This document shows positions 15,081-27,700 of a DNA stretch of 55,817 nucleotides, one piece after another. The notes below the pieces were generated by a model. The model was not told the origin of the DNA. It made no database searches and was given only the letters and a program-made list of their open reading frames with translations. The translations under genes and the position numbers were made by a program. The stretch's first letter is position 1, and the number at the start of each line of letters is the position of its first letter. Where the stretch lies: assembly GCA_902362875.1 (NCBI GenBank), contig CABIYF010000020.1, positions 1-55,817 on the forward strand, given 5' to 3'. Source of the stretch: Eubacteriaceae bacterium (GTDB lineage: Bacteria > Bacillota > Clostridia > Lachnospirales > Lachnospiraceae).

Positions 15081-16220
15081 GATAGCGAAAGATAATCCCT
15101 GAGCCATAGCGATTGGGTGAATTAATTCGATAGTCATTTCTACGTTGTCACCAGGCATGCACATTTCTGTTCCTTCTGGTAATTCGATAACACCTGTAAC
15201 GTCTGTTGTTCTGAAGTAGAACTGTGGACGATAGTTGTTGAAGAATGGAGTATGACGTCCACCTTCATCTTTTGTTAAAACGTATACCTGAGCTGTGAAT
15301 TTTGTATGGCATGTGATTGAACCTGGCTGGCAAAGAACCTGTCCTCTTTCGATTTCGTCTCTCTGAACACCACGTAATAATGCACCAATGTTATCTCCAG
15401 CCTGAGCTTCGTCTAACAGTTTACGGAACATTTCTACACCAGTTACAACAACTTTTCTTGTTTCTTCTTTGATACCAACGATTTCAACTTCGTCAGATAC
15501 GTGAAGAACACCACTTTCTACTCTACCAGTTGCTACTGTACCACGTCCTGTGATAGAGAATACGTCTTCGACTGGCATTAAGAAAGGTTTGTCTGTGTCA
15601 CGCTGTGGATCTGGAATATAGCTGTCAACAGCATCCATTAATTCCATGATCTTATCTCCCCATTCTCCGTTAGGATCTTCAAGAGCTTTTAAAGCAGATC
15701 CCTGGATTACAGGAATGTCATCTCCTGGGAATTCGTATTCATTTAATAATTCACGAATTTCCATTTCTACTAATTCTAATAATTCTTCATCGTCAACCAT
15801 GTCACATTTGTTCATGAATACTACGATGTAAGGAACACCTACCTGACGAGATAACAGGATATGTTCTTTTGTCTGAGCCATTACACCATCAGTAGCAGCT
15901 ACTACTAAGATAGCTCCGTCCATCTGAGCAGCACCAGTGATCATGTTCTTTACATAATCGGCATGGCCTGGGCAGTCTACGTGAGCGTAGTGACGTTTTT
16001 CTGTTTCATACTCAACGTGAGCTGTAGAGATTGTGATTCCACGTTCTCTTTCTTCTGGAGCTTTATCGATATTTTCAAAATCTACTGCTGCGTTTCCTGC
16101 TACACGTGCAGAAAGAGTTTTTGTGATTGCAGCTGTTAAAGTAGTTTTACCGTGGTCTACGTGTCCGATAGTACCAATGTTGCAATGAGGTTTGCTTCTC
16201 TCAAACTTTTCTTTAGCCAT
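15027..16220 (-). CDS. tuf: Elongation factor Tu
   Basis: Full-length EF-Tu of 397 residues, which delivers aminoacyl-tRNA to the ribosome as a GTP complex. GHVDHGKT (19-26), DCPGH and NKCD are the GTPase motifs, and the sequence ends in GRVATIIE. The start MAKEKFER at 16220 is conserved; the frame upstream is not coding. Last gene of the str cluster after fusA. Its 3' end is the attachment site of the mobile element, so its last codons may derive from the element and its original terminator lies 14 kb away. Confidence 0.99.
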   Translation of the reverse strand: MAKEKFERSKPHCNIGTIGHVDHGKTTLTAAITKTLSARVAGNAAVDFENIDKAPEERERGITISTAHVEYETEKRHYAHVDCPGHADYVKNMITGAAQMDGAILVVAATDGVMAQTKEHILLSRQVGVPYIVVFMNKCDMVDDEELLELVEMEIRELLNEYEFPGDDIPVIQGSALKALEDPNGEWGDKIMELMDAVDSYIPDPQRDTDKPFLMPVEDVFSITGRGTVATGRVESGVLHVSDEVEIVGIKEETRKVVVTGVEMFRKLLDEAQAGDNIGALLRGVQRDEIERGQVLCQPGSITCHTKFTAQVYVLTKDEGGRHTPFFNNYRPQFYFRTTDVTGVIELPEGTEMCMPGDNVEMTIELIHPIAMAQGLSFAIREGGRTVGSGRVATIIE

Positions 16221-16334
16221 TTTAAATGTCCTCCTTATTCGGCCCATTAGGGCAATTACAATAATGATCTCTAAACTTCAAAATTAGTGCCCCGGCTAAG
16301 GGCTGTCCTAAATTTGATTATATTTCATTTAAAC

Positions 16335-16377
16335 AAATATTTCAAGACTATTTTGACAAAATAGTCCCGAAATATTT
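16335..16377 (-). terminator. Long hairpin between fusA and tuf
   Basis: Arms AAATATTTC / GAAATATTT enclose an inner stem GACTATTTTG / CAAAATAGTC, giving a long hairpin that starts about 16 bases after the fusA stop. The following T tract is weak, so it may act as a partial terminator or RNA processing signal that sets the tuf:fusA ratio. Confidence 0.5.
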
Positions 16378-16392
16378 ATATATTAATTTTTC

Positions 16393-18504
16393 TTACTTAT
16401 CAGCAAGTACTTTTTCCTGTACGTTCTTTGGTACTGGTTCGTATTTTTCAAAGAACATAGAGTAGTTACCACGTCCCTGAGTTCTAGAACGTAAGTCTGT
16501 AGAATATCCGAACATTTCAGATAATGGAACGAATGCACGAACCATCTTACCGCTCGCGATATCATCCATACCTTCGATACGTCCACGACGAGAGTTAATA
16601 TCACCGATAACGTCTCCCATGTATTCTTCAGGCATTGTAACTTCGACTCTCATGATTGGCTCAAGCAGGATAGCTCCGGCTTTCTGCATAGCCTCTTTAA
16701 ATGCCATAGATCCGGCAATGTGGAAGGCCATTTCACTAGAATCGACATCATGGTAAGATCCATCATATACTGTAGCTTTAACACCAAGTACTGGGAATCC
16801 TCCTAAGATACCAGACTGAGCTGCTTCTTCGATACCTTCTCCAACTGCTGGGATGTATTCTTTAGGAATAGATCCACCAACAACTGTAGATTCGAACTTG
16901 AACAGTTCTTCTCCGTTGGCATCCATTGGCTCAAAGTGAACTTTACAGTGACCATACTGACCACGACCACCAGACTGTTTAGCATATTTGCTGTCAACGT
17001 CAACGGCTTTTGTAAATGTTTCTTTGTATGCTACCTGAGGAGCACCAACGTTAGCTTCTACTTTGAATTCACGAAGCAGACGGTCAACGATGATTTCCAG
17101 ATGAAGTTCACCCATTCCGGAAATGATTGTCTGTCCTGTTTCCTGATCTGTATGAGCTCTGAATGTAGGATCTTCTTCGGCCAGTTTAGCAAGTGCTTCA
17201 GACATTTTACCCTGATCACCTTTAGTTTTAGGCTCGATCGCTACGTCGATAACTGGTTCTGGGAATTCCATGGATTCCAGAATTACAGGATGCTGTTCAT
17301 CACAGATTGTGTCACCAGTTGTTGTAGATTTGAAACCTACTGCAGCTGCGATATCTCCTGAATATACAACATCTAACTCTTCACGCTTGTTAGCATGCAT
17401 CTGTAAGATACGTCCAACACGCTCTTTTTTGTTCTTTGTTGCATTTAGTACATAAGATCCAGATTTGCATGTTCCAGAGTAAACACGGAAGAATGCAAGT
17501 TTTCCTACGAATGGGTCTGTCATGATCTTAAATGCTAAAGCTGAGAATGGTTCATCATCAGATGAATGTCTTTCAACTTCGTTACCATCTTCATCGACAC
17601 CTTTGATAGCTGGGATGTCTGTTGGAGCTGGCATAAATTCGATAATAGCATCCAGTAATTTCTGAACACCTTTATTTCTATATGCTGTACCGCAACATAC
17701 TGGAACTGCTTTACATTCGCAAGTTCCTTTTCTTAATGCAGCTTTTAATGCATCAACGCTTGGTTCTTCACCTTCCAGATATTCCATCATCAGATCGTCG
17801 TCTAATTCGCAGATCTTTTCGATTAATTCTGTATGATAAAGTTCAGCATCTTCTTTCATATCTTCTGGGATTTCAACGATAGAGATGTCTTCACCTTTGT
17901 CATCATTGTAGATGTAAGCTTCCATCTCGAATAAGTCGATGATTCCTTTGAAGTCGTCTTCTTTACCGATAGGTAACTGAAGTACTACTACGTTAGCTCC
18001 CAGACGTTCTTTCATCTGGTCTACTGCTCCGTAGAAGTTAGCACCTAAGATATCCATCTTATTGATGAATGCCATTCTAGGTACATTATAAGTATCAGCC
18101 TGTCTCCATACGTTTTCAGACTGAGGTTCTACTCCACCTTTTGCACAGAAGACTGCTACTGATCCATCAAGTACACGCAGAGAACGTTCTACTTCAACTG
18201 TGAAGTCAACGTGACCTGGAGTATCAATGATATTGATACGATGCTCTAAAGCACCTTTTTTAGGCTTGCAATGATCCTGCAGTGTCCAATGACATGTTGT
18301 AGCCGCAGAAGTGATTGTGATACCTCTTTCCTGTTCCTGCTCCATCCAGTCCATAGTAGCAGTACCATCATGAGTATCACCGATTTTATAGTTTACACCA
18401 GTGTAATAAAGGATACGCTCTGTTGTTGTTGTTTTACCAGCATCAATATGAGCCATGATTCCGATATTTCTGGTTCTCTCTAATGGATATTCTCTTCCAG
18501 CCAA
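16393..18504 (-). CDS. fusA: Elongation factor G
   Basis: The 703-residue translocase GTPase, full length. [21 protein letters not shown] and NKMD are the GTP-binding motifs, and the RGITI switch is present. Domains II-V follow, including the [14 protein letters not shown] region (here [11 protein letters not shown]) of domain IV. It lies between rpsG and tuf on the same strand, as in most bacterial str operons. Confidence 0.99.
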   Translation of the reverse strand: MAGREYPLERTRNIGIMAHIDAGKTTTTERILYYTGVNYKIGDTHDGTATMDWMEQEQERGITITSAATTCHWTLQDHCKPKKGALEHRINIIDTPGHVDFTVEVERSLRVLDGSVAVFCAKGGVEPQSENVWRQADTYNVPRMAFINKMDILGANFYGAVDQMKERLGANVVVLQLPIGKEDDFKGIIDLFEMEAYIYNDDKGEDISIVEIPEDMKEDAELYHTELIEKICELDDDLMMEYLEGEEPSVDALKAALRKGTCECKAVPVCCGTAYRNKGVQKLLDAIIEFMPAPTDIPAIKGVDEDGNEVERHSSDDEPFSALAFKIMTDPFVGKLAFFRVYSGTCKSGSYVLNATKNKKERVGRILQMHANKREELDVVYSGDIAAAVGFKSTTTGDTICDEQHPVILESMEFPEPVIDVAIEPKTKGDQGKMSEALAKLAEEDPTFRAHTDQETGQTIISGMGELHLEIIVDRLLREFKVEANVGAPQVAYKETFTKAVDVDSKYAKQSGGRGQYGHCKVHFEPMDANGEELFKFESTVVGGSIPKEYIPAVGEGIEEAAQSGILGGFPVLGVKATVYDGSYHDVDSSEMAFHIAGSMAFKEAMQKAGAILLEPIMRVEVTMPEEYMGDVIGDINSRRGRIEGMDDIASGKMVRAFVPLSEMFGYSTDLRSRTQGRGNYSMFFEKYEPVPKNVQEKVLADK

Positions 18505-18572
18505 GATTTTTTCCTCCTATAAGTTTTAACATAGAAGCATGTCTGGCAATACGCCAGAACAGATTCTTGAAA

Positions 18573-19091
<519 letters not shown>

Positions 19092-19214
19092 TTATTGCAT
19101 GTTCGTGCAGGACTTTTATATCTCCTGTAACCTTTGTAGGAAACAATAAAGTTCCGGCACAACTATACAAGGTAGCGTTTAAATTACGCTGCTTTGTACC
19201 AATTTAGTTTTGTT

Positions 19215-19631
19215 TTATTTTTTCTTAGGTCTTTTAGCTCCATATTTGGAACGAGCCTGCATTCTGTTAGCTACACCTGCTGTATCAAGTGTACCTCTAA
19301 CGATATGGTAACGAGTACCTGGTAAGTCCTTAACACGACCACCACGAATCAGAACAACACTATGTTCCTGTAAGTTATGTCCTTCACCTGGGATATAACT
19401 TGTTACTTCGATTCCGTTAGAAAGACGAACTCTGGCGATCTTACGTAAAGCAGAGTTAGGCTTTTTAGGAGTTGCAGTCTTAACAGCTGTACATACACCT
19501 CTCTTCTGTGGTGAGCTTGTGTCTGTAGCTTTCTTCTTTAAAGAGTTAAATCCTTTCTGAAGTGCTGGTGCTGTAGATTTCTTTACAGATGTTTTTCTCC
19601 CTTTTCTAACTAATTGGTTAAAAGTTGGCAT
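19215..19631 (-). CDS. rpsL: 30S ribosomal protein S12
   Basis: S12, 138 residues, sits at the decoding centre. [12 protein letters not shown] begins at the ATG at 19631 rather than the upstream in-frame codon. [11 protein letters not shown] and GGRVKDLPG are unaltered at the loops where streptomycin-resistance substitutions usually occur, so no such change is present. First gene of the str operon, preceded by two strong promoters. Confidence 0.99.
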   Translation of the reverse strand: MPTFNQLVRKGRKTSVKKSTAPALQKGFNSLKKKATDTSSPQKRGVCTAVKTATPKKPNSALRKIARVRLSNGIEVTSYIPGEGHNLQEHSVVLIRGGRVKDLPGTRYHIVRGTLDTAGVANRMQARSKYGAKRPKKK

Positions 19632-19718
19632 TGATTTCACCTCCATACATGTTTTCTACTGTGGTTACTTAAATTCACCTTGTGACTATGCATGTACTTC
19701 TTGGTTTTGCTCCCCAAA

Positions 19719-19762
19719 AAGGCATGCTAGGCTATTATAAAATGCCTGCATGCCTTTGTCAA
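19719..19762 (-). promoter_or_regulatory. Proximal str operon promoter with palindrome
   Basis: On the minus strand -35 TTGACA (19762-19757), 17 bases, then -10 TATAAT (19739-19734), about 100 bases before rpsL. Both boxes are perfect consensus. An inverted repeat AAGGCATGC / GCATGCCTT (19719-19727, 19748-19756) spans the spacer and the start region, so a DNA-binding protein or transcript hairpin could regulate it. Confidence 0.88.
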
Positions 19763-20470
19763 GACCTTTTCTCAAGTTTTTTATTAATTTCTATATATTT
19801 TTATCTTTTTTGAATCTCATTCTATGGATCTTATTCGAAATCTTTCTTTATTCTGCTGTCTTCAGAAATGCTTTCTCGTCACATCTCTGATATCGATTCT
19901 GACAGCTTTTCTTGTGATTTCTTTTCTTGATCTCAACGTTTAGATTCTTTTATCTTATGGCTTCTTTACGCCATCTTTTAACATATAAAAACCAATTCTT
20001 TGTTCTTGAGAAAATATTCAGTTGATAAGTTCCTTTTTCTTTGTTAATAAGTTACATCTTGAATACGTTAACTGTTACAAATTTTTCAAATGCTCCACCG
20101 GTCAGCTGATTGAATGTTGATCATTTTTTTGAATCTTTCTTGTTTGGATTTCTCTTCTCTGGAAATCTTTCTTGTTTGGATTCTTTTTCTTTGATCATTC
20201 TTTTGATCTTATTCTAAATTGATAAGATCTTTTCCATTCTCTCTATCCTTTGTATTGTTTTATGAGGTTGACTCCTTTACCGTTCTATCCGCTTCTAGGA
20301 CTCTTTAGGTTCTCTCCCGAGATTAAGACATCCTGTTGAGTCAGTCTCATGTTTCCCAATTATTATAATACTTCCGATCCATCAGCTGCCGGTTTTAAAG
20401 GTCTTTCCGTTAGCCTTATGGAGCAACTTGGGCGATTCTCCTTTCTTTTAAAACTTATCTTTCATTTGTT
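19763..20470 (-). ncRNA. Long gene-less transcript or leader upstream of rpsL
   Basis: About 700 bases downstream of the distal promoter contain no credible gene on either strand. The minus-strand RNA is strikingly purine-rich. It could fold hairpins: GCTGTC...GACAGC with inner AGAA/TTCT at 19855-19906, an ATGGC/GCCAT hairpin near 19959, and GATCTTAT/ATAAGATC near 20210-20235. A 19-base sequence is repeated at 20132-20150 and 20164-20182. It may be a long 5' leader of the str operon or a separate structured RNA. I do not recognise tmRNA, RNase P, 6S or a riboswitch class in it. Confidence 0.5.
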
Positions 20471-20476
20471 GATTTT

Positions 20477-20505
20477 ATTATAGCAATATCTGTCTAATTT
20501 GTCAA
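20477..20505 (-). promoter_or_regulatory. Distal promoter of the rpsL leader
   Basis: On the minus strand perfect -35 TTGACA (20505-20500), 17-base spacer and perfect -10 TATAAT (20482-20477). Transcription would begin near 20470, some 840 bases before rpsL. Confidence 0.88.
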
Positions 20506-20568
20506 TTAAATAGTATTTTCAGTTTTCTTAAGGATTTTACATACAATAAACAGATTTTTGTTTGATAG

Positions 20569-20745
20569 ACTGAAGTTGATGGAATATTATAAAAATGGTT
20601 ATCTGTCTGCGACGCGCTTTCGCTCGACTCACACGTAACTGTACTAAGCTCCTGAATGGTCATCCGACCATCCACTCGCTAAGTGCAGACGTGTTCCTAC
20701 GGTCGCCGACAGATAACCATTTTTATAATATTCAATAATTTCAGT
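20569..20745. repeat. Large inverted repeat A (177 bp)
   Basis: Arms of about 45 bases, from ACTGAA through TATTATAAAAATGGTTATCTGTC to GCGAC, are nearly identical in inverted orientation at 20569-20613 and 20702-20745. The centre holds nested hairpins (ACACGT...ACGTGT, TGGTC-ATCC-GACCA). There is no gene inside. It looks like a long foldback intergenic element, perhaps a MITE-like repeat. Bases 20746-20884 show nothing I can name. Confidence 0.8.
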
Positions 20746-20884
20746 TATCGAAACCACTATGAGATATGTATGTTGAACGGTATTGGCTTCTGCTCTTGGT
20801 ACTGACAGGCGGAAGATAAAAGTTCTTTACACACGCATCTTCAATAATTCAAAATATTGTTACTATCCACACTATAGACTTCTG

Positions 20885-21116
20885 GTATATGATAAAAAAT
20901 AAATAAAAAACCACAAACGCAGCATTGGAATTTTGCCATATTTTGAATAAATTCGCAGCCCAATTGGACGATTGTCTGAGCTTCAAAGACTCTTGTCTTA
21001 GATAAACTTCAAAGCGAGTTATCGTAGGAAATTGGGCGGATAAGCGATTTGTTCAAAATATGAGCAAAAATTCCACCGCTGCATTTGTGGTTTTTTATTT
21101 ATTTTTTATCATATAC
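20885..21116. repeat. Large inverted repeat B (232 bp) after rpoC
   Basis: Arms of about 81 and 87 bases (20885-20965 and 21030-21116) start with an identical 27-base AT-rich run ending in ACCACAAA, continue through GCAGC...TGGAATTTT and ATATTTTGAA, and meet at CAATT. The transcript of either strand forms a long hairpin followed by a T-rich run, so it can serve as bidirectional terminator for rpoC. Its size is far beyond a normal terminator. Confidence 0.85.
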
Positions 21117-21150
21117 TCAAAGCCTACAGTTGGCCAACTACAAATTCAAA

Positions 21151-24100
21151 TTATTCTTCGATATCAAATTCTTCATCATCGAAATCGATCTCATCACCGA
21201 TTGTGAAATCGTCTTCGTCTGTGCTGATCTTGACATCTCTGTAACGTCTCATACCTGTTCCGGCTGGGATCAGTTTACCAAGGATTACGTTTTCTTTTAA
21301 TCCTACTAATGGATCGACTTTACCTTTGATCGCTGCATCTGTAAGAACTTTTGTTGTCTCCTGGAAGGAAGCTGCTGATAAGAAGGAATCTGTTGCCAGA
21401 GACGCTTTTGTGATACCAAGCATGATCTGTTCTGCTGTTGCAGTCTGAAGACCCTGTTCTTCCATCTCTTTGTTTTTCTTTTCAAGTTCTAATACATCAA
21501 CCATTGCTCCTGGTAAGTATTCTGTATCTCCACCGTCTTCGATACGAACTTTCTTAAGCATCTGACGTACGATAACCTCGACGTGCTTGTCGTTGATATC
21601 TACACCCTGTAAGCGGTATACTCTCTGTACTTCGCGGATCATATAATCCTGTACTGCACGGATTCCCTTGATTCTTAATAAATCGTGAGGGTTGATAGAA
21701 CCTTCTGTAAGTTCATCTCCGGCTTCAAGAATCTGTCCTTCCTGTACTTTCAGACGAGATCCGTAAGGGATCAGATATGTCTTCACATCACCAGTTTCTC
21801 TGTTTGTGATGATGACTTCACGTTTCTTCTTAGTATCTTTTAGCTGCACTTCTCCACCAAATTCTGCGATGATCGCAAGTCCTTTTGGTTTACGTGCTTC
21901 AAATAACTCTTCGACACGAGGAAGACCCTGTGTGATATCATCACCGGCTACTCCACCGGCATGGAATGTTCTCATTGTAAGCTGTGTACCTGGCTCACCG
22001 ATTGACTGTGCTGCGATGATTCCGACAGCTTCTCCAACCTGTACAGCCTGACCTGTTGCCATGTTAGATCCGTAACATTTAGCACAAGCTCCTACTCCGG
22101 ATTTACATGTTAACATTGTACGAATCTTAACTTTTGTATATCCTGCATCACAAACTGCTTTCGCACGTTTTGGTGTGATCATGTGATTTGCTTTTACAAG
22201 AACTTCTCCTGTTTCTTTGTTCACAAGTTCTTCAGCTGCGTATCTTCCTGTGATACGTTCTTCTAAGCTTTCGATAACTTCCTGTCCATCCATGAATGCT
22301 TCTACATACATTCCTGGAATTTCTTCTCCAGTACCTTCACAGCAGTCCTGCTCACGAATGATCAGATCCTGTGATACGTCTACCAGACGACGTGTTAAGT
22401 ATCCTGAATCGGCTGTACGAAGGGCTGTATCGGACAGACCTTTACGAGCACCATGCGCTGAAATGAAGTATTCCAGTACATCAAGACCTTCACGGAAGTT
22501 AGACTTGATTGGTAATTCGATCGTACGTCCTGATGTATCGGCCATCAGTCCACGCATACCTGCTAACTGTTTGATCTGCTGGTTAGAACCACGGGCTCCG
22601 GAATCGGCCATCATGAAGATGTTGTTTAAGCGGTCTAATCCAGTGATCAGTTTATTTGTTAATACGTCATCGGCATCGAACCATGTCTTAACAACAGCTT
22701 TGTAACGTTCTTCTTCAGTCATCAGACCACGTTTGTACTGTTCTGTAATAAATTCTACCTGTTTCTGTGCATCTCCTAAGATCTGTGGTTTCTCAGGTGG
22801 CACTGTCATATCAGAAATGGATACTGTTAAGGCTCCTCTTGTAGAGAATTTGTATCCGATCGCTTTAATATCATCTAAGACTTCTGCAGTCTTTGTTGCT
22901 CCATGAATGTTGATACATCTGTCAAGGATCTGTTTTAACTGTTTCTTTCCTACGTGGAAATCAATCTCGTATGCTAAAGCATTCTCTGGTTTGCTTCTGT
23001 CTACAAATCCTAAATCCTGTAAGATGATCTCATTGAACAGGATACGTCCAAGTGTACAATCTACGATCTGGGAAATAGGATTTCCATCTTTGTCTACACC
23101 TGTACGTCTTACTTTGATCTTAGAATGAAGTGTGATTACCTTATTCTCATAAGCTAAGTATGCTTCGTTCTCAGATTTGAAGTATTTACCTTCACCTTTG
23201 TCTCCATCTTTCTCTAATGTCAGATAGTAGATACCAAGTACCATATCCTGAGAAGGAACGGCTACTGGACCACCGTCAGATGGTTTTAACAGGTTGTTTG
23301 GTGATAACAGAAGGAATCTACACTCTGCCTGAGCTTCCACAGATAATGGAAGATGGACAGCCATCTGGTCACCATCGAAGTCGGCGTTGTACGCTGTACA
23401 TACCAGTGGATGCAGACGGATCGCTTTACCTTCTACCAGGATAGGCTCGAATGCCTGAATTCCCAGTCTATGCAGTGTCGGTGCACGGTTTAACATAACA
23501 GGATGTTCTTTGATGACATCTTCTAAGACATCCCATACTTCTGGCTGAAGTTTTTCAACCATTTTCTTAGCTGATTTAATATTATGAGCTAATTTACGCT
23601 CAACTAATTCTTTCATAACGAATGGCTTGAATAATTCGATTGCCATTTCTTTTGGAAGGCCACACTGGAAAATCTTTAAGTCTGGTCCTACTACGATAAC
23701 GGAACGTCCAGAATAGTCTACACGTTTTCCTAACAGGTTCTGACGGAAACGTCCCTGTTTACCCTTTAACATGTCTGATAATGATTTTAATGCACGGTTT
23801 CCTGGTCCTGTGACTGGACGACCACGTCTACCATTATCGATCAGGGCATCAACAGCTTCCTGTAACATTCTCTTTTCATTTCTTACGATGATATCTGGAG
23901 CTCCAAGCTCTAATAATCTCTTCAGACGGTTGTTTCTGTTGATAATACGTCTGTAAAGGTCATTTAAGTCAGATGTGGCAAAACGTCCACCATCTAACTG
24001 AACCATTGGACGGATATCTGGTGGGATGACTGGAACTGCGTCTAAGATCATCCATTCTGGTTTGTTGTCAGAGTTTAAAAATGCCTCTACAACTTCCAGT

Positions 24101-24750
24101 CTCTTAACGATTCTGGCTCTCTTCTGTCCTGTAGCAGTTTTGAACTCATCCTGTAAGGATTTTGCTTCTGCTTCAAGATCAATGGCCTGAAGCAGTTCTT
24201 TTACTGCTTCAGCACCCATTCCTACACGGAATGTATCTCCGTATTTTTCATACGCTTCTCTATATTCTTTTTCAGTTAATACCTGTTTATATGCAAGATC
24301 TGTATCTCCAGCATCTAAAACGATATAGCATGCGAAATATAAAACCTTTTCCAGTGTTCTTGGTGAAATATCAAGAATCAGACCCATACGGCTAGGAATT
24401 CCTTTGAAATACCAGATATGGGATACTGGAGCTGCTAATTCGATATGTCCCATTCTTTCACGACGGACACTTGCTTTTGTTACTTCAACACCGCATCGGT
24501 CGCAGACAACACCTTTATAGCGAACTTTTTTGTACTTTCCGCAGTGACACTCCCAGTCCTTTGTAGGCCCGAAGATCTTCTCACAGAAAAGCCCGTCTTT
24601 TTCAGGTTTTAATGTTCGATAGTTGATCGTCTCAGGTTTCTTTACTTCTCCTCTAGACCACTCACGGATCTTTTCTGGGGAAGCCAACCCGATTTTAATT
24701 GCATCAAATGAAATTTTATTGCTTTGATATTCATTGCTTGATTCCATCAT
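21151..24750 (-). CDS. rpoC: RNA polymerase subunit beta'
   Basis: The 1199-residue beta' subunit, part of the RNA polymerase core. It has the N-terminal zinc finger ([23 protein letters not shown]), the catalytic [16 protein letters not shown] with the Mg-binding aspartates, and the trigger loop and rim with MRTFHAGG. The C-terminal acidic tail ([21 protein letters not shown]) is usual for Firmicutes. It follows rpoB by 33 bases. Confidence 0.99.
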   Translation of the reverse strand: MMESSNEYQSNKISFDAIKIGLASPEKIREWSRGEVKKPETINYRTLKPEKDGLFCEKIFGPTKDWECHCGKYKKVRYKGVVCDRCGVEVTKASVRRERMGHIELAAPVSHIWYFKGIPSRMGLILDISPRTLEKVLYFACYIVLDAGDTDLAYKQVLTEKEYREAYEKYGDTFRVGMGAEAVKELLQAIDLEAEAKSLQDEFKTATGQKRARIVKRLEVVEAFLNSDNKPEWMILDAVPVIPPDIRPMVQLDGGRFATSDLNDLYRRIINRNNRLKRLLELGAPDIIVRNEKRMLQEAVDALIDNGRRGRPVTGPGNRALKSLSDMLKGKQGRFRQNLLGKRVDYSGRSVIVVGPDLKIFQCGLPKEMAIELFKPFVMKELVERKLAHNIKSAKKMVEKLQPEVWDVLEDVIKEHPVMLNRAPTLHRLGIQAFEPILVEGKAIRLHPLVCTAYNADFDGDQMAVHLPLSVEAQAECRFLLLSPNNLLKPSDGGPVAVPSQDMVLGIYYLTLEKDGDKGEGKYFKSENEAYLAYENKVITLHSKIKVRRTGVDKDGNPISQIVDCTLGRILFNEIILQDLGFVDRSKPENALAYEIDFHVGKKQLKQILDRCINIHGATKTAEVLDDIKAIGYKFSTRGALTVSISDMTVPPEKPQILGDAQKQVEFITEQYKRGLMTEEERYKAVVKTWFDADDVLTNKLITGLDRLNNIFMMADSGARGSNQQIKQLAGMRGLMADTSGRTIELPIKSNFREGLDVLEYFISAHGARKGLSDTALRTADSGYLTRRLVDVSQDLIIREQDCCEGTGEEIPGMYVEAFMDGQEVIESLEERITGRYAAEELVNKETGEVLVKANHMITPKRAKAVCDAGYTKVKIRTMLTCKSGVGACAKCYGSNMATGQAVQVGEAVGIIAAQSIGEPGTQLTMRTFHAGGVAGDDITQGLPRVEELFEARKPKGLAIIAEFGGEVQLKDTKKKREVIITNRETGDVKTYLIPYGSRLKVQEGQILEAGDELTEGSINPHDLLRIKGIRAVQDYMIREVQRVYRLQGVDINDKHVEVIVRQMLKKVRIEDGGDTEYLPGAMVDVLELEKKNKEMEEQGLQTATAEQIMLGITKASLATDSFLSAASFQETTKVLTDAAIKGKVDPLVGLKENVILGKLIPAGTGMRRYRDVKISTDEDDFTIGDEIDFDDEEFDIEE

Positions 24751-24783
24751 TTAAGGCTGCTCCTTCCTAAATTGCTCGCCAAT

Positions 24784-27700
24784 CTACATGATTGTGTTAT
24801 CTTCACCTTCTGATAATTCTCCGTGCTTGTAACCTAATGCACCGAGTTCAGACTCGCTTTCTTCATAATTGTTGAAGACACCGTCTCCTTCGATCATTGG
24901 TGCAAGATCCTGATCAGCATCTCCACCATCAACATCTTCTCTTAACTCAACTTCCTGTGCATTTTCATCAAGAATCTTAACATCTAATGCCAGTGACTGG
25001 AATTCTTTCAATAATACCTTGAAGGATTCTGGAACACCTGGTTCAGGGATGTTATCACCTTTGATGATCGCTTCATAAGCTTTCACACGTCCAACAACGT
25101 CATCAGATTTGAATGTCAGGATCTCCTGAAGTGTGTATGCTGCACCATAAGCTTCCAGTGCCCATACCTCCATCTCTCCGAAACGCTGTCCACCAAACTG
25201 AGCTTTACCACCCAGTGGCTGCTGAGTTACTAATGAGTAAGGACCAGTAGAACGTGCATGGATCTTATCGTCTACCAGATGATGCAGTTTCAGGTAATGC
25301 ATGAATCCGATTGTTACAGGACTGTCAAATTCTTCTCCTGTACGACCGTCTCTTAATCTTACTTTACCAGTTGTATCGATTGGTACACCTTCCCACTCTT
25401 TTCTGTGGTCTCTGTTTTCATATAAGTAATCCATTACATCATCGTTGACTTTATCACGCCATTTAGCGTCAAATTCTTCCCATGATGTATTGGCATAGTC
25501 ATTTGCCATTCTTAATGTATCTGCGATATCGTTCTCGTCTGCACCATTGAATACTGGAGTCGCAACATTAAATCCAAGAACTTTTGCTGCTAAGGACAGA
25601 TGGATCTCTAACACCTGTCCGATATTCATACGTGAAGGCACACCTAATGGGTTCAGTACGATATCTAATGGACGTCCGTTTGGTAAGTATGGCATATCTT
25701 CTACTGGCAGAATACGGGAAATTACACCCTTGTTACCATGTCGACCGGCCATCTTATCTCCTACGGAAATCTTTCTCTTCTGAGCAATGTATACACGAAC
25801 GCTCTTGTTTACTCCAGGAGGAAGTTCGTCTCCATTCTCTCTTGTGAAGATCTTAGTATCCATAACAACTCCGTAAGCACCATGTGGTACTCTTAAGGAT
25901 GTATCACGGACTTCTCTTGCTTTCTCACCGAAGATCGCACGTAACAGTCTTTCTTCAGCTGTTAATTCTGTTTCTCCCTTAGGAGTAACTTTTCCTACCA
26001 GGATATCACCGGCACGGACTTCTGCACCGATACGGATGATACCGTTATCATCTAAGTCTTTTAATACGTCTTCACTTAATCCTGCAAGATCTCTTGTGAT
26101 CTCTTCCTGACCAAGTTTTGTATCTCTGGCTTCTGCTTCATACTCTTCGATATGAACAGATGTGTAAACGTCATCCTGTACCAGACGTTCACTTAACAGT
26201 ACCGCATCCTCGTAGTTATATCCTTCCCATGTCATGAAACCAATTAATGGGTTCTTACCAAGAGCCATCTCTCCGTTGCATGTTGAAGCACCGTCAGCTA
26301 AGATGTCTCCTTTTTCTACTCTGTCTCCTACAAATACGATCGGACGCTGGTTCATACAGTTACCCTGGTTGCTTCGTGCAAACTTGATAACATTGTATTC
26401 ATCTCTCTGACCGTCATCATTACGAACTACGATCTTTGTACTTGTAGATCTTTCTACAACTCCGCCATTTCTTGCTGTGATGCAGACTCCGGAGTCATAT
26501 GCTGCCTTGGATTCCATACCTGTTCCAACAACTGGAGCTTCTGTAGAAAGAAGTGGTACTGCCTGACGCTGCATGTTAGATCCCATCAGCGCACGGTTGG
26601 CATCATCGTTCTCCAGGAAAGGAATCATGGATGTAGCTACTGAGAATACCATCTTTGGAGATACGTCCATTAAGTCAAGGTTTACTTTATCAAATTCTGA
26701 TGTATCCTCGCGGAAACGTCCAGATACATGGGCATTTACGAAATGTCCGTCTTCATCTAAAGGCTCATTCGCCTGTGCTACTACATAGTTATCTTCTTCG
26801 TCAGCTGTTAAATAAACAACCTGATCTGTAACTACTGGATTCTCTGGATCTGTTTTGTCCAGTACACGATATGGAGCTTCGATAAATCCATATTCGTTGA
26901 TTCTTGCATAAGTAGCAAGAGAGTTGATCAGACCGATGTTAGGTCCTTCAGGTGTCTCGATAGGACACATTCTTCCGTAATGTGTGTAATGTACGTCACG
27001 GACTTCGAATCCGGCACGATCACGGGACAGACCACCTGGTCCTAATGCAGATAAACGTCTCTTATGTGTCAACTCAGATAATGGGTTGTTGTGGTCCATG
27101 AACTGAGATAACTGAGAACTTCCGAAGAATTCTTTCACTGCTGCTGTTACTGGTTTGATGTTGATCAGTGACTGTGGTGAAATAGATTCAATATCCTGTG
27201 TTGTCATTCTTTCACGAACAACTCTCTCAAGTCTTGAAAGACCGATACGATACTGGTTCTGAAGCAGTTCACCTACGGCACGGATACGACGGTTACCTAA
27301 GTGGTCGATATCATCATCATGACCAATTCCATACTCTAAATGGATATTGTAGTTGATAGATGCTAAGATATCTTCTTTTGTAATATGTTTTGGAATTAAT
27401 TCATGTACATTCTTCTTAAGAACTTCTTTCAGTTCTTCTCCTTCATATCCTTCTTCTAAGATCTTCTCTAATGCAGGATAGAAGACATCTTCATGAACTC
27501 CAATCTCTTCTGGATTGAAATCTACATATTCAGCAAGATTTACTTCCATGTTAGAAAGTACTTTTGTCGCACCTTCTTCTGTCTGAATCATAACGCTTGC
27601 AACTGCTGCGTTCTGAATCTTATCTGCGAGTTCCATATCTACAGTAGTTCCAGCTTCTGCCAGCACTTCTCCCGTAGATGGATCTAAAACATCTTCTGCT

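Noticed and set aside
16335..16377. Strong intrinsic terminator isolating tuf from fusA
   Set aside because: The hairpin is long but the T tract is poor, and no clear tuf promoter follows, so only a partial role is listed.
19647..20470. A hidden protein gene in the rpsL leader
   Set aside because: Frames are short and broken on both strands; only a 7-codon frame with a weak site is visible near 20237.
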